A DNA stretch of 64,000 nucleotides from Hymenoscyphus infarciens (lineage: Eukaryota > Ascomycota > Leotiomycetes > Helotiales > Helotiaceae), in the NCBI GenBank assembly GCA_001414345.1, contig LLCB01000001.1, positions 62,001-126,000 of the forward strand, in the 5' to 3' direction. Numbering within the stretch: position 1 is the stretch's first letter; each line of letters opens with the position of its first letter. The position numbers and the translations under genes were made by a program. The notes under the pieces are model-generated. The model was not told the origin of the DNA. It ran no database searches and was given only the letters and a program-made list of their open reading frames with translations. Below are positions 11,958-24,000 of this stretch, one piece after another.

Positions 11958-13146
11958 TTATAGTTTTTGCATAGCAACCTAAGACTTTGTTAGGTATGGT
12001 CACGAAACATGGCGAGATGGGAAAACTTACGACATCGCTGGACTGGACGTAATCCTCAAACTCGGCAATCTCCTCTTGCAAATCATCAAGAGAGACCTTC
12101 TCATCCTCGATGACCAAGTTGATTTGAAGCTTCTTGATACCGAAACCAACAGCCACAAGGACGGAAGCTCCCCACAAGAGACCATCCTTCTCGATACCTC
12201 GGACAGATGCCTCCAAAGCCTTCATGTCGGTCTCATCGTCTGGTTTCAATTAGTATAAGTTCAGAAATTTCCAATGCAGTAGAACATACCCCATGGCTTG
12301 ACGTCCAGTGTGACAACAGACTTGGCAGCTGGCTTGGTCTTGCCCTCCTTCTTCTTCTTGTACTCAGCCAAACGTTCATTTCTGATACGCTCGGCCTCAG
12401 CATCCTCCTCCTCGTCATCAGAACCGAAGAGATCGACATCATCATCGTCCTCCTCAGTGGCTGGGGCCTTTGCTGGGTTCAAAGTGGCTTCTGTGACTTC
12501 TGGACCGTAGGTTGTGTACTCTTTTGCGGCATCACCTGGGAGAGTGGCAAACTCATCGGAGTATGAGGCGATGTGCTTGTACCATCTGGCAGCGTGTGGG
12601 TGTTTTGCGGCATCTGGTGCTGACTTTAAGGCTTTGAAGGTCGCGACATCTGCTTGGGATGCAGAGTATCTGTTGCTAATTAGCCTCCATTTTCTTGTTC
12701 AAAAGCTCGAGGAAAATTTAAATATGCAGATATGAATTCAGAGGTGCATTTGCATGCAATGGTGTATCGCCATAACGGGGTTCTTGAGGCCCCTCAGTAA
12801 CACGGACCAATGTTGCTCATCATTAAAAGTAGGAAGTTTCGAGGAGGAAGCTCTGTGCGTTGAAGACAACAGCACATTCCACGCAGGACGAGGACAACGA
12901 AAGACGGAGAAATCGAGGATGAAAATCTGAACGTACCCAACGACATATGAACGGGTGGTCAACCAGCTGTTAAGCACTGAATCAGGTCAGTTTTGTTCGG
13001 TGGCATGAGTCTGCAGTGTGAAGCTGAGGAGGTTGGGAGGAATCGATTGGAGGGGTAGAGCTTCTGGTTGATGGCAGAGGGTAGCAGGCAGAACAGGATA
13101 GCTTACCGGTGAGACCAGCATCGGTAAGAACATCGACGAAACCCAT
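11958..13146 (-). CDS. EFB1: Translation elongation factor 1-beta (eEF1B-alpha), guanine nucleotide exchange factor
   Basis: Five exons: 13146-13107, 12976-12937, 12669-12290, 12239-12031 and 11978-11958. They encode 229 residues. The protein recharges eEF1A with GTP during translation elongation. The N-terminal part ([13 protein letters not shown]..., [17 protein letters not shown]) is the eEF1B-gamma-binding GST-C-like region. A central acidic hinge carries [17 protein letters not shown] with a casein-kinase-type serine. The C-terminal exchange domain contains [36 protein letters not shown] and the catalytic end VAMQKL. That end lies in a 21-nt last exon and its Lys-Leu terminus is invariant in the family. 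Two early exons of 40 nt and several introns are typical of highly expressed fungal translation genes. It is divergent from HSP78, with 418 bp between the starts. Confidence 0.96.
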
Positions 13147-13400
13147 TGTAAAGAATTGTAAATGGAGGAGGGAAGAGAGGCGGTTTTGTAGTAAAAAAGA
13201 GCTGGGAAGAGTTGTTGCGAAGTGGGGTCTTGATGGAAATTTGTGACTCTGGCGCCAGAGAATTGTGCCGCCACGGTGTGGAAAAATGCCGATACCTAAT
13301 TGGGTAGTCGCCTAGCAACGAAGGCCTACTAGCGCGCTCAAGTCGGAATATTAATTGCCCGATATGACAGGGATCTGACACTTGCGGCGGCCCGCGGGAG

Positions 13401-13430
13401 CTTCGTGAAAGCTCTAGATAGTTCTTGGAA
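13401..13430 (+). promoter_or_regulatory. Heat shock element array (six phased pentamers)
   Basis: Six contiguous 5-bp units, CTTCG TGAAA GCTCT AGATA GTTCT TGGAA, alternate nTTCn and nGAAn. Three cores are exact (TTC, GAA, TTC) and three have one mismatch (CTC, GAT, GGA). It lies 135-164 bp before the HSP78 start codon. This is the binding layout of trimeric heat-shock factor. The same array is about 255 bp upstream of the divergent eEF1B-alpha gene. Confidence 0.75.
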
Positions 13431-13564
13431 GGGTACTTATCAGTCCACCACTGAAAACAACATATCATCCCCTCGACCTCGGTCTTTGAAAGATGATAAA
13501 TACAACTGCGCATCCTCCGTGAGGTTTTTGATTCTCATACATCTTGTCTCAAAATCAAAACAAA

Positions 13565-15949
13565 ATGCTTTCAAGACAAGCTCGAGTTGCTACCCGGCGC
13601 ATTGCTGCCATTCCGCCCGCCACCACAACACGATTGAGATTTGGTACATCTCCAGCTCTTCTTACTACAACTCTGCGAAAAACTCTAGACCAAAGTCCTC
13701 GAATAATTTCATCTACGATTCCCCACCGAAATTATGCCAATGGCGGACCTCAGAAACCCGGGGGCACCTATCGAATGGACCTAGGAGGGGGCGAACAAAA
13801 GTCTGCATTGGAGGAATATGGAGTCGATTTGACGGCCAGGGCGAAAGAAGGAAAGCTCGATCCAGTTATTGGCAGAGATGCGGAGATCCATCGAACTATC
13901 CAAGTCCTCTCACGTCGAACGAAGAACAACCCTGTTCTGATCGGGAGTGCTGGTACTGGAAAGACTGCTATTTTGGAAGGTCTTGCATCACGAATTGTCA
14001 AAGGGGATGTGCCGGAAAGCGTCAAGAATAAGCGGGTTATATCTTTGGATTTGGGACAATTGATTGCAGGGGCAAAGTTTCGAGGAGACTTCGAAGAGCG
14101 TCTGAAAAAAGTGCTCAAGGAAGTTCAGGAGGCTCGTGGTGGTGTCATACTCTTTGTGGATGAGTTACATACACTACTTGGACTTGGAAAGGGCGAAGGC
14201 AGTATTGATGCAAGTAACCTCTTGAAGCCTGCGCTTTCAAGAGGAGAATTGCAGTGCTGTGGTGCTACAACGTTAAATGAATACAGAGCAATCGAAAAAG
14301 ACGTTGCCCTGGCCCGACGATTCCAGCCCATCCAGGTCAATGAGCCTACGATACAGGACACTATCTCGATATTAAGAGGTATTAAAGAAAAATACGAGAT
14401 ACATCACGGCGTCAGGATTACAGATGGTGCGATTGTGGCAGCAGCCACTTACTCTAACCGATACATCACAGATCGGTTCTTACCTGACAAGGCAATCGAT
14501 TTGATGGACGAGGCGGCCAGTGCTTTGAGATTACAACAGGAGAGTAAACCTGAAGATATCATGCGTTTGGACCAAAGAATCATGACCCTTCAGATTGAGC
14601 TCGAAAGTCTACGCAAAGAAAAGGATATTGCAAGTAAGGAACGTCGGGAAAAGCTTGAAGCAGATCTGAAAATGTGTCAAGACGAAGCCAAAATTCTGAC
14701 AGAGAAGTGGGAGGAGGAAAGAGCGATCATCGAAGGAGTCAAGAAGACGAAAGAAGACTTGGAAAAAGCACGAGTCGAGCTCGACCAGGCCCAACGGGAA
14801 AACAATTTTGGCCGTGCTGGAGAGCTGAGATATTCGGTAATACCATCGCTCGAAGAGAAGCTTCCTAAAGAAGGCGAAGAAGTCCCAGAAAGTGGCTCCT
14901 TGATTCACGATAGTGTGAATGCCGACGATATTGCAGCAGTAGTATCTAGAGTGACAGGCATTCCTGTCACAAAACTTACCTCGGGCCATGCCGAAAAGCT
15001 CATTCATATGGAGGATTCTTTGCGGGAATCTGTTCGAGGACAGGACGAAGCCTTACACGCAGTGGCTAATGCTGTAAGAATGCAAAGAGCGGGTCTAAAT
15101 GGAGAGAATCGACCACTAGCTTCATTCTTTTTCCTAGGCCCAACAGGTGTCGGCAAGACTGAACTGTGCAAGAAGATGGCCAATTTTTTGTTCTCAACGG
15201 AATCGGCTGTGGTTCGTTTTGACATGTCCGAATTCCAAGAGAAACACACGATATCACGACTCATCGGCTCCCCGGCTGGCTACGTCGGGTATGATGATGC
15301 TGGCCAATTAACTGAAGCTGTTCGTAGAAAGCCCTACGCGGTTCTCCTCTTCGATGAGTTTGAAAAGGCTCATCGCGATATCTCAGCACTGCTCCTCCAA
15401 GTTCTCGACGAAGGCTTCTTAACCGACGCCCGGGGCCACAAAATCGACTTCCGGAACACTCTCATCGTCTTCACGTCCAACCTAGGAGCCGACATTTTAG
15501 TAGGAAATGACCCAATACACCCATACCACGAAGAGACTGACGGGGAAATTGCACCCTCCATTCGCCGCGCTGTGATGGACGTGGTACAACAAAGTTACAC
15601 GCCCGAATTCCTCAATCGTATTGATGAATTCATCATCTTCAAACGATTGTCTACCGCTGCCCTCCGAGATATCGTCGATATCCGTCTCAAAGAGCTCCAA
15701 ACTCGTCTCGACGATCGACGTATCACCCTAGAAGTCAAGGATGACGTTCGGGAGTGGCTTGCTGCACGTGGCTATGACCCGAAGTTTGGTGCTAGACCTC
15801 TAAATCGTCTAATTTCAAGGCAAATTAGTAATGGGCTTGCGGATAAACTTATTAGGGGTGAGGTCAAGGGTGGTGACAGAGCTCTGGTAAGGATGAACAA
15901 GGAAGGTGACGGGCTGGTTATTGGAACCACAGAGTCTTTCGGGGCTTGA
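13565..15949 (+). CDS. HSP78: Mitochondrial ClpB-type disaggregase HSP78
   Basis: Single exon, 794 residues from the ATG at 13565. The frame extends seven codons upstream only to a TTG, so that part is excluded. Residues 1 to about 60 form an Arg/Ser/Thr-rich mitochondrial presequence. The ClpB N-domain is absent, as in all Hsp78 proteins. The first AAA+ domain has Walker A GSAGTGKT (about 127-134) and Walker B FVDELH. The middle coiled-coil follows (about 330-450). The second AAA+ domain has Walker A GPTGVGKT (about 525-532) and [10 protein letters not shown], and the C-terminal part contains [10 protein letters not shown] and [14 protein letters not shown]. It refolds aggregated matrix proteins together with mitochondrial Hsp70 (family knowledge). 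A heat-shock element array sits in its promoter. Confidence 0.97.
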   Translation: MLSRQARVATRRIAAIPPATTTRLRFGTSPALLTTTLRKTLDQSPRIISSTIPHRNYANGGPQKPGGTYRMDLGGGEQKSALEEYGVDLTARAKEGKLDPVIGRDAEIHRTIQVLSRRTKNNPVLIGSAGTGKTAILEGLASRIVKGDVPESVKNKRVISLDLGQLIAGAKFRGDFEERLKKVLKEVQEARGGVILFVDELHTLLGLGKGEGSIDASNLLKPALSRGELQCCGATTLNEYRAIEKDVALARRFQPIQVNEPTIQDTISILRGIKEKYEIHHGVRITDGAIVAAATYSNRYITDRFLPDKAIDLMDEAASALRLQQESKPEDIMRLDQRIMTLQIELESLRKEKDIASKERREKLEADLKMCQDEAKILTEKWEEERAIIEGVKKTKEDLEKARVELDQAQRENNFGRAGELRYSVIPSLEEKLPKEGEEVPESGSLIHDSVNADDIAAVVSRVTGIPVTKLTSGHAEKLIHMEDSLRESVRGQDEALHAVANAVRMQRAGLNGENRPLASFFFLGPTGVGKTELCKKMANFLFSTESAVVRFDMSEFQEKHTISRLIGSPAGYVGYDDAGQLTEAVRRKPYAVLLFDEFEKAHRDISALLLQVLDEGFLTDARGHKIDFRNTLIVFTSNLGADILVGNDPIHPYHEETDGEIAPSIRRAVMDVVQQSYTPEFLNRIDEFIIFKRLSTAALRDIVDIRLKELQTRLDDRRITLEVKDDVREWLAARGYDPKFGARPLNRLISRQISNGLADKLIRGEVKGGDRALVRMNKEGDGLVIGTTESFGA

Positions 15950-17567
15950 GATGGCCGGTGTGTATGAATGGAAGATTGTTTGTGTTTATACTTGGATATA
16001 GCGTTTAGCGGCATAAAAGGGTTGCATCTCAACTCATTCTGGTTGAAAGTGCAAAAAGGGAGTTGAGGAAAAATTGTAGATTAGCTGCTATCTACTCAAT
16101 TAATAATAAAGTGTACAAAGTTAAATATCAGGTGTTAGCCGCGACGAACTACGAATGGCACATTGTTTCAGCTTTCCAGTACAATCAACCATTACCCAAA
16201 TAATTTGGGACAATGCAACTTGAATGTCCAAAACACCTGGAGTAATCAATCTTATTGTTTGAATCTATCTTGGTAAACGACGAAACCAAACGAACGATTA
16301 TTCCAGATGTAATCGGTCATTTGGTTAAGTGGTTACTCAAGTTGTGTCTAACATGCTAGGGGGAAAAAGGGCTCATTTTAGGATGCTTGAGACGTACTAT
16401 GTACAGCTAAAAACGTGCAGCTCAAAGTGGGTAAAACTGGGCCAAACTTTCAAACACGACAAAGTATTGCTTAGACCAAGGTCATATTTTAAATGATCTG
16501 AAATTGTTAGGTTGATATTATAACTTCTCCTAAAAAGTCAGAACAACAAAAGCTAACTATTGAACGTGACAGGCACGAATTTGGTGGATGTACTGCCGTC
16601 GCATGGCTATTCGGTGAGTGTAGACATTTGTACTTGTAACTTGTGGTAAGACTAACAGCTTCTATTGTAGCATATCTTCCGCGTACACAACCAATTTTTT
16701 GAGACAGTCTAGAAACTTAGGAATTCAAACAACACGTTACATTGTCCCATAATCTCTGAAGCAATGGGAGAGGGATGTACTCAGAAGAAAGGGAAGGAAC
16801 AAAGAAGTTGCCACTGCTTTTGTGTGTCATTTTGGTGCATGATAGGTTCATTGTTCTCGTATTCGCTTTAAGTAACAGCCGCAATCTTTCCATTGAGTGA
16901 GAGATCCTTGGTAGTAACCGTAGTTGAGAACACGATTTCCTGTCAGGGTTTTTGGTAAACAGGCTGTTTTGTGTATCGCTTCAAATATGATTTATCCCAG
17001 TAACACCACGACAGGGTTAGATCTCGTGTCACATTACATTGCCTTGTGTGGCCCCCAAAGTAGGTGCAATGTGACCTTTACCCACCCTTTAACGACTCCA
17101 ACGGCTTGGGAGATGGGATGAGGGGACACCTGTGTGAGGGGTGAGAAGGGAAGAAGATGAGATGATTGTCGCAAAGAAATCTCGGATACGATTCCAATAC
17201 CGTTTAGACGCGACGGTGATTCGTTCCTTTTCTTCAACTAACAAACAATTATTTGGTCATCCACTGCGTATTCGGCTTCCAACTTGGTGAATGGCCAATC
17301 AAAGCAGACTTTACTCCGGATATGTTTGCCCCCCGGCGCCGTGGCGAGGCTCTTCTCCAAGAACAGAAAATCGCTTGGAGGGCACCAGAAAAGAGACGGT
17401 CGGTTGCCATCCATCTACCTTATCTTTTTGTCATGTTGAACTGAACTTCAACTCGTCGCGACTCGCGATATTTCTGTGGTTGAATGAAACCGTCTTTTCA
17501 TCTAGCGCTCCCCAGGTTTGCGCCTCCTTGGTGCAAGTTCCACAAGTTCTCAATGCGCGCGCCAATA
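15950..17567. other. Intergenic region with a possible degenerate repeat copy
   Basis: 3' region of HSP78 and promoter of the DHA2 transporter. Around 16180-16300 the motif AATTTGGGACAAT followed by an ACACCTGG segment resembles the dispersed repeat at 38.2 kb, but the match is weak. No gene recognised; the frames at 16924 and 17253 look like chance. Confidence 0.5.
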
Positions 17568-19705
17568 ATGACGGATCTCCCAGCGGCAAATTCCGCAGCT
17601 GAGGAAGCCCTGACAGCCCAGCCCCAACCAACGACAACAACTGTCTCCGAGCCTTCCGCAAGCGAAAAAGATGGTTTGAATAAGGGAGCTGAAGAGAATT
17701 CATCTGCTACCACGACCGAAATCCCTATTGTCGACGAGAAATCCGTGAAGAAAGGAGAGGATGGAGTGGTTAAATCTGAAGGAGATGGGGATGCGACTGA
17801 AGAGGAGGAGGATATTGATATAGTGTATCCCGGCGGATTACCGCTTGCCCTTCTTACTTTTGGACTTTGTATGGCGAATTTGGCTGTTGCTTTGGGTACG
17901 TATTTCTTCTTTTCCTGGTTGGTCGCAGAAATTGGTCACAGAAATTGGGCACAGAAATTGGGCAAACCCGTCTCAATCGGTATGGGGATTCATCAAATGT
18001 TATTGAGGACTAACAGCATACAGATAACTCAATCCTCGCGACAGCAATTCCAAAAATCACCACGGTCTTTCCCAATTCTCTGAAGGATGTTGGCTGGTAT
18101 GGATCTAGTGTAAGCACCCAAAACCTGGGGAATTGGAATTTCTTCTACAGAACCATTTCGAAGCCATATAATGCTTTGCCTTTCATATGGTTCAAAACGA
18201 GTACTGACTCCTTCTATGCAGTATCTTCTCACGACCACTGCCTTACAACCCTCATTCGGCCGGATATACACATATTTCAATGTCAGAAATACCTACCTCT
18301 TCGGCATCCTCCTCTTCGAAGTCGGTTCCATAATCTGTGCCACAGCTCAGAACTCGGTTACGTTGATCATAGGAAGAGCCGTCGCGGGAGCTGGAGCCTC
18401 AGCTTTGTTTTCTGGTTCCATGATCATTGTCGGATTTACTGTCCCATTGAAAACACGGCCGTTGTATATTGCATGTCTCTCCAGTATGTTTGGAATTGCT
18501 TCGGTTGTTGGTCCGCTTCTGGGTGGTGTATTTACGGATCGTGTCTCTTGGAGATGGTGTTTTTGGGTACGTTTTATGCATGTTCTCCTGTGGACAAGCC
18601 AGCTAATGCGTAACCAGATCAACCTTCCGTTCGGGGCAGTTGCCGTTGGAGCAATCTTTGCCTTTTTCCACCCTCCCGCACGAAAAGAAAGTACTTTGAC
18701 CATCAAGCAAAAGATCCTGGAAATTGATCTTCTCGGAGCCCTATTCCTCATTTGTTCCATTATATGTTTACTCTTAGCTCTTCAATGGGGTGGAACAACA
18801 TATCCGTGGAGCGACTCAAAAGTCTGGGGCTGCATTCTCGGATTTGGTCTTATGATCATGGTCTTTGTGGCTTTACAATTCCGTCGTGGTGATAGAGCAA
18901 CGATTCCCCCACGGATTTTTGGACAGAAGACTGTGCTTTTCTCCAGTCTTTATTCTTGCTTCTTATCCATGGGATTATATGTACGCTACCCGCATTTCGT
19001 TTCAGAAATTTCATACTAACAATGCAATAGGTTCACGTCTACTTCCTGCCCTTTTACTTCCAAGCCATCAAAGGCACGACAGCCGAAGGATCCGGTATCC
19101 GTACTATTCCTTACGTCGCTACGATCATCGTCAGCGCCATGGTTGTAGGAGGCGGAATAACAGTCATCGGAGTCTACAAACCTTTCATGATAATCGGAGG
19201 GGCTGTCTTTACCATCGGAGCCGGAATGATCTACATGCTCAAAGTAAGCTCTTCGGCTGCCGAATGGATAGGGTTCCAATTACTCTCCGGAATTGGTGCT
19301 GGAGCAGGTGTTCAAATTCCATTCGTAGCCGTCCAAGTGGTGCTCAGTAGCAAAGATATGCCAACCGGAAACGCCATCGCGATATTCTTCAACTCCCTCG
19401 GAGGCGCGATATCCATCTCCATGGCTCAAAATATCTTCTCCAACGGCCTCTACAAACACATTCCTCAAAATGCACCCACGATCCCGGTTGATGTTATTGT
19501 GGCGGCTGGAGCTGCGCGTCTGAGGGAGGCGGTGGATATGATTGATCCTACGGCATTACCAGGGGTTCTGGTGGCGTATATGAAGGCCATTAATGAGAGT
19601 TTTGTGATTGCTATTGCGGTTGGTGCTTTAGCGACGATTTTCTCGTGTTTTGTCGAGTGGAAGAGTGTTAAGGGGAAGAAGATCGTTCAAGGTGGTGTTG
19701 CTTAA
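17568..19705 (+). CDS. MFS drug/toxin efflux pump, DHA2 family (14 TM)
   Basis: Five exons: 17568-17895, 18024-18109, 18222-18566, 18618-18980 and 19031-19705. They encode 598 residues. In-frame ATGs at 17484 and 17553 would add 28 or 5 residues; 17568 has the best context (A at -3). A hydrophilic acidic N-terminus (EEEEDIDIVYPGG) precedes the helices. Family motifs include LDNSILATAIPKI (spanning exon join 1), GWYGSSYLLTT, GRAVAGAGASALFSG and VSWRWCFWINLPFG, which is typical of the fungal HC-toxin/gliotoxin-pump group. The later helices and FFNSLGGAISIS follow. It exports small hydrophobic compounds by proton antiport at the plasma membrane (family knowledge; substrate unknown). No biosynthetic genes flank it, so a resistance role is as likely as self-export. 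Confidence 0.92.
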
Positions 19706-20187
19706 TTATGAGCTAGAGGTTTAGAGTCTTGATGTACATACATATTGCATTTCAAATCTGGGCACAGTCTGGTTTTGAGGTGACTGATAATTTGAAAAGC
19801 TCAGGCATGAACGAACCATGATTCACTCAAAGTCGCCTGTCGCCTTCACTGACACCACTATAAAACAGGTGTTGGCCTTCTGTCTGGATCCGACTCTATT
19901 TTCAGCCTTATGCAAACCGGGATTTTCTCCCCTAACAACCAAACCCAAGCTGTGAATGGTTCTTTGGCCTCCCGCAATTCTTGCATTATGATAATCGCGA
20001 ACCCCTCGTCGTTATTTTGTGGGGGGGGGAGGTTAGGGGGTTTCCCGAACTTTGTTGGTTTGTACCGACCCTCGCTTGAAGTTTTGTCATCGATTTCTCT
20101 CTTGCTACCGAACTTACAGTGGTTCAGAATTCAGACATTACCTAGCGCTACTTTCCTCGAGTGAATTTAGGGAAGAGAGAGACGCAA
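19706..20187. other. Intergenic region with a G-rich tract
   Basis: 3' region of the efflux pump and promoter of the OTU-like gene. A G-rich tract near 20020-20042 (GGGGGGGGGAGG then TTAGGGGG) is the only feature noticed. Confidence 0.5.
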
Positions 20188-21051
20188 ATGAGTGCGCAGA
20201 GTCAGCCGGGGAAAATGGACAGGCGACGATCTGCGAGTATTGCGAAACCTATGTTAAACCCCATCAGATCAAAAAGTCACAAAAAAATATCCAACATGAA
20301 TTCTTCCGATCCAACAAACACCCCCTCCTCACTAACTGGTGGTGACACTAGAAACAGAGCAGACATCATCCAGAAAAGACAATTTAAAGACAATCAGACA
20401 TACTTCGTCACCTTCATCAAAGGCCACCGAAAGATCTATAACGATGGAAACAACCTCCTCTGCGGCCTCATCGCAATCCAAGATTCCATAGTCTCTCAAA
20501 CCAAACTCCTAGTTCCTACGCTGGACTTCCTAAAACAAATCGCCACAACTGGGGAACTGGGTCAAAACGCCGCTGAAGACTTCGCAGCCCTAGATAACCC
20601 CGAGTCAGCTACTGAAGACTTCTCGGCAGACCAGTTAGCGGCCATTGTTAGGAAGACGACGGAGGCGAGTGGGACATTGATGGATCTGTGCTTGTTCATC
20701 GACGACCAGAGACCGCAGGTGTTTTTCCCGACGAGTGAGAATACACCTGTTTTGTTCATCCATTATAATGGGTTCAACCATTATGAGGGGATGGCAAAGA
20801 TTGTTACGGAGCAAGAGAGGCTTGAAGCTGAGCATGTGGAGTTGGAACGTCTTAAGAAGAAGGCGAGACGGGAGCAGGTAGATCTTGAGGAGATGACTAC
20901 TCAAGTTGGTGAGTTTGGACGTGAGACTTGGGATAGTGGAGAAGGCAGTGGGAGTGAAAGCTTGAATCGGGATTCAGAAGAAAGTGGGGAGAGTAGTGAT
21001 AGTGGCGGCTTGAAGGTGGATCCAGTAGATGTGGATGAGTTGAGCGAATAA
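20188..21051 (+). CDS. Uncharacterised protein with an OTU-like cysteine-protease core
   Basis: Single exon, 287 residues from the first ATG at 20188. The frame opens at a GTG nine codons earlier. The basic N-terminus (DRRRSASIAK) is low-complexity. The central segment, about 60-205, looks like a divergent OTU fold: YNDGNNLLCGLIAI aligns with the usual DG-x-CL nucleophile motif, with Cys92 a few residues later than usual. The terminal strand IHYNGFNHYEGM offers His192 or His198 as catalytic His. A charged coiled coil follows (about 206-236), then an acidic Ser/Glu tail ending DELSE. Fungi have families of such 'LLCG' proteins of unknown function. Deubiquitinase activity is an inference from motif spacing only. 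No introns or recognisable partners nearby. Confidence 0.7.
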   Translation: MSAQSQPGKMDRRRSASIAKPMLNPIRSKSHKKISNMNSSDPTNTPSSLTGGDTRNRADIIQKRQFKDNQTYFVTFIKGHRKIYNDGNNLLCGLIAIQDSIVSQTKLLVPTLDFLKQIATTGELGQNAAEDFAALDNPESATEDFSADQLAAIVRKTTEASGTLMDLCLFIDDQRPQVFFPTSENTPVLFIHYNGFNHYEGMAKIVTEQERLEAEHVELERLKKKARREQVDLEEMTTQVGEFGRETWDSGEGSGSESLNRDSEESGESSDSGGLKVDPVDVDELSE

Positions 21052-24000
21052 ACCCTCATAGAAAGTGCTAGCAGAGGCTTCTTTCTCGCTTTGCTTGCTT
21101 ACTTCTATCTTCCACCAGCACAAAACTCCAATCTGTATATCTCGAAATTAAAAGAAATCCCTTTCCTACAATGACCTAATTTTTTATTTTATATTCCATT
21201 TCAACATCCTTTAAGCACATGCGCAGCTAGTGAGTCTCTAAATATATCCTGGACAAGTTGCTAATAGCGAGCCAAATCTCAATCTCGGGGTAATGTGGGT
21301 AAGAAAGTCATATATGCCCTTTTTTTTCACTCGCAGTTTTGTCTTTTAACACAGATCACCAGAGGGTGTCTGAACTCGTGGGCCGGCGATTTCCCACTAA
21401 ATTATATGCTGAGAATGCTACAAAGAACAATATTGAGAAAATAAACTAGCCGAGCAGAGTGTATTCAAGGACACTGTTGCTTCAGGATTCTAATACCAAG
21501 TTTAATGTTGAGGAAAGTGAGTTATAACTCGTTGATTTTGGTGGGCTTTTGACGACTGGCCCACGAGTTCTGACACTTAGACTAAGTAAAATAAAGAAAA
21601 ACTAACTGGTTATGAAATCCGCGGGAAAGGGTGGAACTTACGAGATAAAATTTAAACGAAGATGAAAAGGCCTGTCTCTTAGAAATAGCCTGCTACTATA
21701 CACAACACTCGATCGAGGTCTCAGTATCAGCGGTAAGGAATATCACAACGCTAGTGCTCCCATGCATTCGATTCGGCTGTTACAAAAAATTTGTACAAAC
21801 GGAAGAGAAGAATTCCAAGTACTCCCTCCATTAAGCTTCACGGGACTGAAGGCCAAATTGGTTGTGACAGTACCTCGTCACAAGCATTACACAGAAGTCA
21901 ATGTTATATTGGCGAGCTGGGACTCCCGCAACTTGAAACTTGACAAAGAGCTTACGGCTCTCACTAAAGTCTTCGAAGACCAGTACAGTTTCTTAGTCAA
22001 AAATCTCGTCATACCAGACTCTAATCCGGCAAGTAGGACGAAGAAGAAAATCGAGAGTTGGATAAAGAACAAACATCCCCCGGAATTCACTGGATTTTGC
22101 TCATCAACTTCAGAAGTTTTGATGTGGACGGTCTATCTGAACGAATCGTTATTTCGAAAGCAAAGATTATTTCGATATTAAGCGTTCATTTGACAGTACT
22201 AAAATCCCAAAGTATTTAGATAACAGTTCTAATTCTAATGCGCGTACCTTTTCAGAAATAGCAAAGGTGCCAGCAGCCATGGCATAGCACTTTTCAGGTG
22301 GATGCTCGTGACATCGGTATTGTAGCACTCTTGAACGACTTCTTCACTGTAGTAGCAATATTTACTGACCGTTATACTCCGTAAATTCGGAATTTGCTAA
22401 TTGTTAGCTCAGAACTGCTTTGCTTTTGAGTTCTCTGTCCAAAGAAAACAGCAGTCTGATAACAACTTGAAGTAGGTACCTAAACGTTACTAAACTCTTC
22501 TTGAAAGTGAAAGAGAATCTCCATGGAATTGTCCAAATCCCCAATACAGTAAGACCTACCAAAAGAGTGAAGTCTCTTTTCCAACATTTTTAAAATATTC
22601 ACTCATCCCAAATTCTAAACTTCTCTATATAAAACTTCTCCCGCACTTCTATAATCAGTAAGTAAAAGAAATGGACTGGGAGTTCACCCTGACTCTCCTT
22701 CGCCTCTCAAGCGTACACAGGCGAACTGAAATACTCAGCTCTCGTTAATCAAGTCCAATCATCCAATCTTGACAAAATTATTGAAATCTCCTCTAATCAG
22801 TGATCTTCAAAAATTCATCTGAACGAACTTTTATTTCGAAAGTAATAAGCATATCGACAACAAACTTTCCTCCGACGCTTTCATCATCTTGTTAAGAAGA
22901 AAGAGGTTGATTGAGGTCCTGCGGCAGGATCTTCTGCCACCGAGGTACTCAGCATGTACAGGAGTAACTTGATAATAGCCTCTTTAATTCTAGCAACTTG
23001 GTGAGTACTCTTCCGCCATTCATATTACACCCTGTGAATCATTTAGTCTCGGTGATGCCAACAACTACCCAAAAGAAACTATAGAATGAAAGGATCCTAT
23101 CAAACTCAAGAAACTTCCTCGTAATTTATTTCTTCAATTAGCCAATGACTCAAGCAAAGTAGCAAGAGTAAGCTCGACATTCGGAGAGTATTTGATGGGT
23201 ATGTTGGTTTGTGGTCGGGAGTAATTCATTAAGCGAAATACTGGCGGTCCCAAGCCAAGTTTTATAGCAACCTCCCTTGGTTGGTATCAAATTTCAACAC
23301 TTGTCTGGAAGAGATTTTCGTGTTTGATGACAAGTATTGATTCGACAGGTCTTGCATTCCCTTGTATCACGGGCTCCGTAGACAACGCATTCGAGTTCAA
23401 ATACTTACATGGCCTTCACTTATGTTCATTTGATTTTGTCTGCTGGGTAAAGTTCTATGGTAGGCACATTCGCTATAGACTCAGATTATCAGGATAAACA
23501 CCATATAATGAATGATTCATAGCAAGTAAGCAAGTAAAGAGTAACAAGCACTATTCAAGGTCTTTTCTCTTTCAGCCACTCGGGCAAACTCAAACCACCT
23601 AGAATATTATTGAATGCTCAGCTTCTCAGTAAAAGCCATAGAATGAGAAGCATTGAGAGCTAGGTACTAGATTCAGGCATCAGCCCCCAAGTCACTAATA
23701 AAAAACAGTTCAGAGACAGCACTGCCTTTCACAACCTTAGCCACCATGCCTCACTTAATTGGGAAAGCCACGCTTGTCCTCAGATTGACAGTCTGGAGTC
23801 CTATTGCACTTTCAGGACCGACACTGTCACAACGCCTGCTCAATTATAATGCCAGACTTGAAAACCCTATCCAATCCCAACGTTAAATTATTTTCGAAAG
23901 TAAGAACAAAATCGACAGTAACAACCAATCCAGAATGGAAGAGTTCAGATACACCACTAATCCCCCAGAGAGAACAACCGAAATTCAGCAAAACCTTCCT

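Noticed and set aside
20015..20042. G-rich tract as a possible quadruplex regulator
   Set aside because: Only two long G runs with weak companions; nothing ties it to a function.
17568..21051. DHA2 pump plus OTU-like gene as part of a secondary-metabolite cluster
   Set aside because: No polyketide synthase, peptide synthetase, terpene cyclase, P450 or cluster regulator lies in the flanking sequence.
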